Shown here piece after piece: positions 55,374-64,000 of a stretch of 64,000 nucleotides of DNA. Both the position numbers and the translations under genes were made by a program. How positions within the stretch are numbered: position 1 is the first letter of the stretch; every line of letters begins with the position of its first letter. The notes beneath the pieces were generated by a model that was given only the letters and a program-made list of their open reading frames with translations, did not search any database and was not told the origin of the DNA. The stretch is taken from assembly GCA_003255025.1 (NCBI GenBank), contig QANY01009002.1, forward strand, positions 62,001 to 126,000. Direction: 5' to 3'. Origin of the DNA: Datisca glomerata (lineage: Eukaryota; Streptophyta; Magnoliopsida; Cucurbitales; Datiscaceae).

Positions 55374-56372
55374 CAATACTCATTTAAAAAGCCATTTGGA
55401 CACTCTCACTCTATAACAGTGACATGTGTCACATTTTTTCTGTTCATTAAAGCTGTCAAATGAAGAAAATAGTAAGGTGTGACTTTTAATTTTATTTACA
55501 AGTGTGCCATCAATAATCTCTCCTCTTTTAACTTCTTTCTTTTTTTCTTTCAACTCTCCAACTTATTTCTCATGCCACTTTTTTTGTTAAAATCAAAATT
55601 TATCAAATTCTACTTATTTATAATCATGTCATTCTATTCATCTCCTCAATTTCGTTCACCCAATTTTTTTCTAAAATCAAAAGTTAGCAATTTTACTTAT
55701 TTACAATCATATCATTTGCCCAATTTCTTGTACGCCATTTTTTTCTTATATCAAACATCTTTCTATATTCACTGATTTCACTTATTTTCTTTTCACCAAC
55801 TGTGAACTCCAATTTCTTTTGTTATTTATTTTACTAAAGATTATATAACTTTTTATATCATTTAGATCCGATTGAAGAATATTGAGTACTTGATTGCAAA
55901 TCTAATTACTAAATTTTGTTTCTAAATGTTATTTTTAGTCAAATGTTGTCAAAATTTGAGTGGAAAAAAATGGTGGGAAAATGTTGATGGTAATTCAGGA
56001 AATAAAACTAAAAGGCATAGACAATGAATGGCTTAATTGTAAATAAGTAAAATTACTAAATCTTGATTGTAGAAAAAAAGGGCGTGAAAGAAATTGGGCA
56101 AATTTGATTAATAAGTAAATTTGCTAAATTTGATTTTAGAAAAAAATGGCCTAAGAGAAATTAAGGAGTGGAAGAGAGTGACATAATTATAAATAAGTAG
56201 AATCAGATAAATTTTAATTCTAATTGAAAAAATTGGCTTGAGAAATAAGTAGTAGAGATGAAAGAAAAAGAAGAAGAAGTTAAGGAAAGATATTGTTTGA
56301 TGGTGAACTTGTAAATAAAAGTAAAAGCCATATCCTAATGTTTTGTAGAGTGAGAGTGTCTAAATGAGTGTT
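55374..56372. mobile_element. Foldback element with ~350-bp inverted arms
   Basis: The left arm (55374 to ~55750) is matched in reverse by the right arm (about 56050-56372): CAATACTCATTTA...GACACTCTCACTCTA against TAGAGTGAGAGTGTCTAAATGAGTGTTG, then AATTCTACTTATTTATAAT and CCCAATTT blocks. The left arm has ~60 extra bases near 55424. The ~300-bp centre has no ORF. The two ends lie at a CT-run with TATATATAG and at a GA-run, so the target site is hard to define. Confidence 0.7.
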
Positions 56373-56381
56373 GCTAGCATC

Positions 56382-56427
<46 letters not shown>

Positions 56428-58916
56428 AGGAGAGAGAGTCAAATATGTGTGTGTATATATATATTAACAAATAAAAGGTATATTAGCAACTAATTGAATA
56501 AAAAAATTATTAAATTTAATTCAATTTACTAGATTAAATATTTAGAAAAATAATATATTTGATATTTCACTAAAATGTAATAAACACTCCTACACTTTTA
56601 AATTTCTATAAAACATATTCATACACTTCATAATTGATCATTTAAATCCTTACATTTTTAATTTTATGTAAAACACACCCCTTTCTCACATTTAACGTTA
56701 ATCACAAACGGAGAGAGATCCCAACTTAAGAAAACACAGAGAGGGATCGTCCAAAGTTTAATGGGTTTTTTTTATTAAAATAGACCCCTACACTAATAAT
56801 TTTGTAGAGTTAAACTCGTACACTAATTTTTTGCTTACATTGACCCCTGATCCACTTTTTCTTCACTTTTTCACTTTTCCCCATTGTCCTTTCTTAGAAG
56901 TTGTCCAATTAAATGTCATGGTCTACTCACTTAACACTAAAAACCTCCCTACCCACCCCATTTCTCCTTATTCATTTTTCATTTTTCTACTTTTTCTTCG
57001 TTTTCCTCTTTGTTATCTTCTTCATATTCTTCTTCGTCTTTTTTCTTCTTCCTGCAACAGCAAATGATTGCTAGTTCTTCTCTCTGGAATATGTATAAGT
57101 TTTATTTTCTTCTTTCTGAAAATATGTACTTGTCTTCTTCCTTCTTTCGTGGGTTTTTCATTTTCATGAGTTTTCTGAGAATATTTATTTATTTTCTTCT
57201 TTCGAGAGTGAGAGTGTCTAAATGAGTGTTGCTAGCATCCCACGAGAGAGAGTGAGAGAGAGAGAGATTTTAGGAGAGAGAGATTTTAGGAGAGAGAGTC
57301 AGATATGTGTGTGTATATATATATTAACAAATAAAAGGTATATTAGCAACTAATTGAATAAAAAAATTATTAAATTTAATTCAATTTACTAGATTAAATA
57401 TTTAAAAAAATAATATATTTAATATTTCACTAAAATGTAAAAACACTCCTACACTTTTAAATTTCTATAAATCATATTCATACACTTCATAATTGATCAT
57501 TTAAATACTTACATTTTTAATTTTATGTAAAACACACCCCTTTCTCACATTTACCGTTAATCACAAAAGGAGAGAGATCCTAACTTAAGAAAACACAGAG
57601 AGAGGGATCGTCCAAAGTTTAATGGGTTTGTTTTTATTAAAATAGACCCCTACACTAATAATTTTGTAGAGTTAAACTCGTACACTAATTTTTTGCTTAC
57701 ATTGACCCCTGATCCACTTTTTCTTCACTTTTTCACTTTTCCCCATTGTCCTTTCTTAGAAGTTGTCCAATTAAATGCCATGGTCTACTCACTTAACACT
57801 AAAAACCTCCCTACCCACCCCATTTCTCCTTATTCATTTTTCATTTTTCTACTTTTTCTTCGTTTTCCTCTTTGTTATCTTCTTCATATTCTTCTTCGTC
57901 TTTTTTCTTCTTCCTGCAACAGCAAATGATTGCTAGTTCTTCTCTCTGGAATATGTATAAGTTTTATTTTCTTCTTTCTGAAAATATGTACTTGTCTTCT
58001 TCCTTCTTTCGTGGGTTTTTCATTTTCATGAGTTTTCTGAGAATATTTATTTATTTTCTTCTTTCGAGAGTGAGAGTGTCTAAATGAGTGTTGCTAGCAT
58101 CCCCCGAGAGAGTGAGAGAGAGAGAGATTTTAGGAGAGAGAGATTTTAGGAGAGAGAGTCAGATATGTGTGTGTATATATATATATTAACAAATAAAAGG
58201 TATATTAGCAACTAATTGAATAAAAAAATTATTAAATTTAATTCAATTTACTAGAATAAATATTTAAAAAATATATATTTAATATTTCACTAAAATGTAA
58301 TAAACACTCCTACACTTTTAAATTTCTATAAAACATATTCATACACTTCATAATTGATCATTTAAATCCTTACATTTTTAATTTTATGTAAAACACGCCC
58401 CTTTCTCACATTTACCGTTAATCACAAAAGGAGAGAGATCCTAACTTAAGAAAACACAGAGAGAGGGATCGTCCAAAGTTTAATGGGTTTGTTTTTATTA
58501 AAATAGACCCCTACACTAATAATTTTGTAGAGTTAAACTCGTACACTAATTTTTTGCTTACCTTGACCCCTGATCCACTTTTCCCCATTGTCCTTTCTTA
58601 CAAGTTGTGCAATCAAATGTCATGGTCCACTCACTTAACACTAAAAACCTCCCTACCCACCCTATTTCTCCTTATTCATTTTTCATTTTTTCTACTTTTT
58701 CTTCATTTTCCTCTTTGTTATCTTCTTCATATTCTTCTTCGTCTTTTTTCTTCTTCCTGCAACAGCAAATGATTGCTAGTTCTTCTCTCTGGAATATGTA
58801 TAAGTTTTATTTTCTTCTTTCTGGAAATATTTACTTGTCTTCTTCCTTCTTTCGTGGGTTTTTCATTTTCATGAGCTTTCTGAGAATATTTATTTATTTT
58901 CTTCTTTCGAGAACGT
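56345..58916. repeat. Three tandem units of ~862 bp
   Basis: Units start at about 56345, 57207 and 58068, each with GAGTGAGAGTGTCTAAATGA. They are nearly identical, differing mainly in the GA-run lengths, a few substitutions, and a ~20-bp deletion in the third near 58580. Each contains part of the foldback's right end, a GA-rich stretch, AT-rich sequence and a CT-rich tract ending in TTATTTTCTTCTTTCGAGA. The repeated short frames (MLTLTPDPLF...) are not considered genes. High identity suggests a recent duplication. Confidence 0.9.
56385..56422. repeat. GA microsatellite
   Basis: An uninterrupted GA run in the first unit; it is shorter and broken in the second and third units. Confidence 0.9.
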
Positions 58917-58939
58917 TGTTTGAAGTTCATTTATTGTAC

Positions 58940-59455
58940 ACGATGATGATGCGGTGTTAATGAGGTCTACACGAGTATTACACGAGCCTCGTATAGTCAT
59001 CGTGTAGACTACACACAGGGTACACGAGACCTGTGTAGACCTCGTGTACACTACGCAATCATCGTGTAGTGTATAAGAAACTTTTTCAGCAATTCATGAG
59101 CATCGTGTAGCATCTATTACACTACACGAAGACTACACGATCATCGTGTAGTGTACATGATAACCACATGATGACAGCGTACTCCTCGTGTACACTACAC
59201 GATCATCGTGTAGTCTATACAATGGAACTATACGATCATCGTGTAGTCCCCGTGTACATTACATGATTACACTATATGATCATCGTGTAGTACACTCATG
59301 TACATTAAACGATCATCATGTATTCATTGTGTATGTCTTATTACAATACAAGATGACTACACGATACTCGTGAAGGCCTCGTGTACACTACACGATTCTC
59401 GTGAAAGCATCGTGTACGCTACACGATGACTACATGATGGCTACACGATCATCGT
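58940..59455. repeat. Palindrome cluster upstream of the MULE gene
   Basis: More than fifteen copies of TACACGA or TCGTGTA half-sites, often joined as CTACACGATCATCGTGTAG (for example 59133-59151 and 59195-59213). Spacing is irregular (10-40 bp). The same motif recurs in the gene's probable intron (60770-61050) and downstream (62290-62450). Confidence 0.85.
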
Positions 59456-59518
59456 GTAATATTCCATTTCATTATTTATTCTTCTTGTACTCACTTCCTT
59501 CATTGATGTATAACAGAT

Positions 59519-62263
59519 ATGTCTTAAGTTCGTATTTTTGTAATCCATGATGAAGATTAGGTAAAAAATGGTACAACATGATCTTTTAGTGGAGAGAAGA
59601 CAAAATTATTGGAGATATCTACTAATTGTACTTACTACGAGCTATTCTGTATATTGCATGAAGAACTCCAAATAGTCCTCTCAAAGTATAATATGTCTAT
59701 CAAATTTCTTTATAAAAGTCATGTCCTCTACCCTCCTGCTGAAAATTTAAAAGATAGAGATTTACAGTTCTTTGTTAAGAAGAAGGGATGGGAATCACTT
59801 AAAGCCCCACTATTTGTAAGTACCAAGCCAAAAAAAATTCCATCTTAAAGCTCGGTTCATCAAGCCACAATGTCACAACAACCTCGAGTTCCTGAAACTA
59901 TAGGGTTTTATCAAAGTTGGATTCCTGAAACACAAATGTCACGACAACCTCTACATGAAAACATTCCTCGCTTTGAGAATGTTGATCATTTTGAATGGAA
60001 CTATGTTTTTTGTCATGACGATTATAATGTTTTCGAGGATGAGGATGTTGATGTTGATGGAGATGATGATGATGATTTTGATCATGGGGTGCATGATGTT
60101 GCAATCCGTGGAGATGACCATGATAAAGCCATCAGTAGAGATGATCATACAACAATTCTAGACTTAAATACTAGTCTTGAACCCGAGACCACTTGTCCAT
60201 TGCCATCACAACCTGATTTGAATGAACAATGTATTGATTTGAATCAGCTTGTATCAGACACAATAAATATGGATGATTTATATAGTGATAAAGCCGAGAT
60301 GCTTTTGCTCGTATGATGGCCATCTAGAAAAATTTTGAGTTTCGGATCTTCAAGTCAAAACAGCCAATATTGGTACTTGTATGTGTTGAGAAAACATGCC
60401 AATGGAGGTTACAAGCCATGAAATTGAAAAATTATCCACACTTCAAAATTATGAAGTTCATCAATACACATACATGCACAGTTGAAGTATTGAAATATGA
60501 ACACAATCAGGCTACATATTCATTGATTGGTCATTTTATACGATCCAAATACACGGGTGTCGGATGTATAGATAGGCCAAAAGACATAGTTGAAGATGTT
60601 CGGCTTGATTTGAGTGTCAACATAAGTTATCGTAAGGCATGGAGAGCTAGGGAATATGCATTGGAATTAGTTTGATGGTCTCCTGAAGATAACTACATGA
60701 TGCTCTCAGCATATTGTCACATGTTATAATAAAAAAATCTAGATACTTATTTTTTATTTTGCCATCATATTGTCTACACGAGTACTACACGATGGTTACG
60801 TGGACCTCGTGTAGTCTATACGATGGTTACACTGGCATCATGTAGTCATCGTTTAATCTACACGATGGTTACATAGATCTCGTGTAGTCATCATTTAGTC
60901 TACACGATGATTATACGGACCTCGTGTCGTCATCGTGTAATGGTTACACAGACCTCGTGTAGTCATCGTGTAATTTACATGATGATTACATAGACCTCGT
61001 GTAGTCTACACCATGGTTACACGGACTTCGTGTACGCATCTTGTACACTATGTACTCTACCGATATTAATACATCAATATTAAATATTTTTCAGGGACAA
61101 CAACACGCATAGAGACCGATGAGCAGAATTGTTTTAAATATTTTTTCATGGCTCTGTTCGTAGATCTTTTTAGATGTATACGGCTTGTCATTACTGTTGA
61201 CACAACTGCCTCAAAAGTTAAATACAAAGGGGTATTATTTGTTGCAATAGCAAAGGATGGGAATAATCAAGTATATCACATTGCACTTGGAATTGCAGAT
61301 TCTATTAAAAATTATTCATGGGAATGGTTCTTCCGTAAACTTCACGTCCGGAAGAATTAGTGTTTATATCCGACATGCATACAAGTATACTAAATATTGT
61401 ACAAGTTGTCTTTCCCAATGCGCTTCATAGAGCTTGCATATTCCATATGGGTCATAATATCAAATCAATTTATAAAAAGGAAGATGTGGTCGCATTATTT
61501 TTTAAAGCAGCAAAGGAATACCATCAATCAGAGTTTGATCAGCTGATGACTCATTTTACTTGTGCATTTCCAGATATCTCACCATATGTGTTGGTGGGGG
61601 GCGTTGAGAGGTAGGCACGTTCCCGTTTTGATGGACGGCGATACAATATAATAACTACAAATATCGCGGAATGTTTGAATGAGATTTTGAAGGATGCTAG
61701 AAAGCTTTCCATTACATACCTTATAGAACATATCCATGACATATTACAACGGTGGTTCTATAAAAGATGGATGCCTATCAAATCACCTCGCAGATGATAG
61801 ATTGGGTTGGGACTGAGCTTAATAAGAAGCATCTTACATTACATACACTATCATTGTTTCCTTCTGACGTCCACGAGTTTCGTGTCGCGGGTGGGGATAT
61901 GGAAGCAATAGTAAACTTGCATCTTAGATTTGTACGTGCAGAGAATTTGATCTTGATCAAATTCCATGCAAGCATGTGTTGGATGCATGTCGGCATCATA
62001 CTATTTTTGCATACAATATGTGTTTGAGGTTCTATAAAAATGAGGCTTTAATCATTGCGTATGCAAAAACAATACATCTTCTCAGAGATCAAGTAGATTG
62101 GGTCATTAGCCAGGAGATTCATGAAAAAACAGTTTTTCCACCTATAACGAGGCACCAAAGTGGAAGACCTAGGACAGAGAGAATTCCATCTAGAGGTGAT
62201 CTTGTTCAAACTCTACCATTCGGCCAGACAGGTTCACCTGTAATCTCACGAGAAAAAAATTAA
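59519..62263 (+). pseudogene. MULE (Mutator-like) transposase gene, decayed
   Basis: From ATG 59519 an N-terminal region follows (ELFCILHEELQIVLSKYNM, 59639-59695) with two stops where Trp is expected. Then an acidic part (DVDVDGDDDDDFDHG, ~60050) and the MuDR zinc-binding domain (CVEKTCQWRLQAMKLKNYPH at ~60382, HTC at ~60470). After a probable intron (60730-61099): DDE core with VITVDTTASKVKYKG (first Asp, ~61190), FISDMHTSI (second Asp, ~61362) and ACIFHMGHN. The C-terminal SWIM finger is intact after one frameshift: CTCREFDLDQIPCKHV at ~61932. The tail is basic (GRPRTERIPSRGD). At least three stops and several frameshifts. MULE transposase binds and cuts element ends in the nucleus. Confidence 0.85.
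60770..61050. repeat. Palindrome cluster in the probable MULE intron
   Basis: CTACACGATGGTTACA and ACCTCGTGTAGTCATCGT units recur about eight times. The cluster lies between the exon ending near 60730 (YCHML) and the acceptor TATTTTTCAG at about 61094. It resembles the flanking clusters but shows a more regular ~40-55-bp unit. Confidence 0.8.
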
Positions 62264-62284
62264 ATCATCAACGTCAATAAAAAA

Positions 62285-62455
62285 TGGTCATGAAGACTAC
62301 ACGAAGTCTACCCATCACAACCCAATTTCAGGCCTAACAACACCATTTTAAGAATATTTGGAGGCCTGAAAGTTATTTTATTCATAAATTTGGGTACACG
62401 GGCTACACGAGACCTTCACGGGCCTCGTGTAGACTTTGTGTATTCTACACAATCT
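62285..62455. repeat. Palindrome cluster downstream of the MULE gene
   Basis: GACTACACGAAGTCTACCC, CGGGCTACACGAGACC, GGGCCTCGTGTAGAC and TTCTACACAAT lie here, a sparser version of the upstream cluster, about 25-190 bp after the transposase stop. Confidence 0.7.
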
Positions 62456-62639
62456 AAAAAATTAACCCCCTCCCGGGCTAGCCTCGTTAAAATCTTTTCT
62501 GGAAAAAACTCATTGGGGAAATCCTAGAAAAGGAAAAAAAGTACTGATCATAAGAACTAACCCATTCAAGACTTCAAAAATCTGAATCATCTATACTTTA
62601 TTTTCATTAACATCTAAATCTTAAAAATCTTGAATGATG

Positions 62640-64000
62640 TCGTCTAGTCGTTGTTGTCTTCTTTTGATGGCATCACTCCAATCTTTAACACAGATGAGGG
62701 CTTCAACAAAATCAGGAGCTAATATACTTCTTTTTCTTCCATTACATGTCCACATGCACTAAAAGCAGACTCCGATACTACTGTAAAGATGAGAGGGGTT
62801 AGTAGATCACGCGCCATAATAGAAAGAATTGGATAACTCGTTGAATTTGCTTTTCACCATTGTAAAATATCTAACTCATCATTTTCTTTAACTCCATATT
62901 CCATTTCAAAAAATTTATAAAGTTCTGATTTAGAAGGAGTAGAAATAATGTTCTTCATTTTAAATTTCATTCTTTGTTGAAAAAAATTCATAGAACTACA
63001 TACTTGTGTAGATGAACTACTACCATCATTAATATTACAATCATCATGTTTATATTTTGATTCATATGTTGAATAAAATGAATTTAATTCCGATGTTCGT
63101 TTTTAATATCTACAATGGGGGAAAGTCCTAAATTCTCAGAAATTAAATTAATAAAAATTTCAACTCCAACTAATTTTATCCTAGGATCCATAGCAATAGC
63201 AAAACAAAAAATCCTAGGAATATTCTGTCAATATTTTTTAATTTTTTCTTCCATTTTTTTAACAATAGGTCTAAAAGATTCGTTTGTCTTATAATGTGCA
63301 AAAATGCTAGTAATTTCTAAAAACTATCTAAGAACAAGATGCGAAGTTGCATAGTAAATATCAGAGCAAATATTTGTTGAAACATAAAAAGGTTCCAAAA
63401 ACTCAAAAAAATAATTAGCTATTTCAAAACTAATACTTTTACAACATTTTTACCTTTTTTCATTTACATAATTACAAATTACACTCCAATAAGATTTTGC
63501 TGTCATTATCATTAAATATGTAGAGTTCCACCTAGTTTCTACATCCAACTGTAGCTTTCTTGGCTTTAAACCAAAATCTTTATTTGATTTTAAATATTTT
63601 TACTGTCTAGTATTTGAATTCATAATATATGAAATAACATAACGTATTTCTTCCAAATACGGTGATATTTGTTCCATTCCAACTTTGACAACTAAGTTAA
63701 GTATATGACAAATACACCGCATATGTAATAAAGAATTTTGATTAACATTAATAGTAAAAATTATCTTTGAATAAATTAATAGCACTAGCATTATAAAGAG
63801 TGATACTGAAAATTCTATTAGAAATACTACATTCACGCAATATACTCATAATATATTAAAAATCACATTACTTGTGTGAGGGTAATCACATCATCGAAAG
63901 CCTAGTATTCTTTTTTTTAACTCTCATTTATGATCAATAAAATATGAGGTAACGACAATGTATCACAACACACCACGTGCACTCCATAAATCAGAAGTAA
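62640..64000 (-). pseudogene. hAT transposase (RICESLEEPER-like), decayed, partial
   Basis: The minus-strand frame 63836-63600 has HMRCICHILNLVVKVGM, the conserved R-C-x-x-H-x-L-N-L block of plant hAT transposases. Then RKLQLDVETRWNSTYLM at about 63555-63505, FFEFLEPFYV at about 63410 and FCFAIAMDPRIKL at about 63215-63175. The C-terminal dimerisation region shows SYPILSIMARDLLTPLIF and VVSESAFSA at about 62840-62765. Many stops and frame changes. The N-terminal BED finger would lie outside the window. Host-domesticated hAT proteins share these motifs, but the decay argues for a dead transposon. Confidence 0.75.

Noticed and set aside
56831..58772. Three repeated ORFs starting MLTLTPDPLF
   Set aside because: They repeat because the 862-bp unit repeats; the peptides are low-complexity (F/S-rich) from CT-rich DNA and change frame in the third unit.
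58940..59455. CRISPR-like array of palindromic repeats
   Set aside because: Repeat units and spacers vary in length and sequence, spacers themselves contain the motif, and the setting is a plant transposon.

Overview
The window is nuclear DNA of a flowering plant. It is AT-rich, holds one clear intron-poor host gene (a pentatricopeptide repeat protein, 28618-31095 +) and is otherwise mostly layered transposable elements with plant-type domains (Ty1/copia, Ty3/gypsy, L1-type LINE, CACTA, MULE, hAT) plus an endogenous plant pararetrovirus. Which plant this is cannot be told from the sequence; the retained fragments of plant genes (auxin response factor, pyruvate dehydrogenase E2) fit any angiosperm.

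Layout. 1-112: likely C-terminal end of an upstream gene, then AT-rich spacer. 4142-25235: an old Ty1/copia element on the minus strand with a 6-bp target duplication. Its lower-coordinate LTR was split at a TA microsatellite by about 12.7 kb of pararetroviral DNA (about 4656-17349) arranged as two large inverted copies plus a third fragment. Both copies share a damaged reverse transcriptase and appear to lack RNase H. Downstream of the RT they carry a separate ORF whose product looks like an AlkB-type 2-oxoglutarate/Fe(II) dioxygenase. 26094-26859: a retroposed sequence with a 10-bp duplication. About 27600-32960: the PPR gene with probable 5' and 3' UTR introns. 35090-35640: a degenerate ~165-bp tandem array.

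36655-53430 reads as a three-level nest: a minus-strand LINE, broken by a CACTA-like element (36966-48803), itself broken by a plus-strand copia element (37303 to about 42740). The CACTA carries exon-intron fragments of at least two host genes, an ARF B3 domain (+) and a pyruvate dehydrogenase E2 lipoyl domain (-), so it looks like a gene-capturing (Pack-CACTA) element.

53411-54330: two oppositely oriented gypsy gag starts. 55374-56372: a foldback element. 56345-58916: three tandem ~862-bp units. 58940-62450: a decayed MULE transposase gene flanked and interrupted by dense CTACACGAT/ATCGTGTAG palindromes. 62640-64000: a decayed hAT transposase (-) running off the end.

Nearly all element genes are broken by stops and frameshifts, so apart from the PPR gene little here is likely to make protein. 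The strongest leads are the AlkB-like ORF of the pararetrovirus, the host-gene capture in the CACTA, and the palindrome clusters tied to the MULE.
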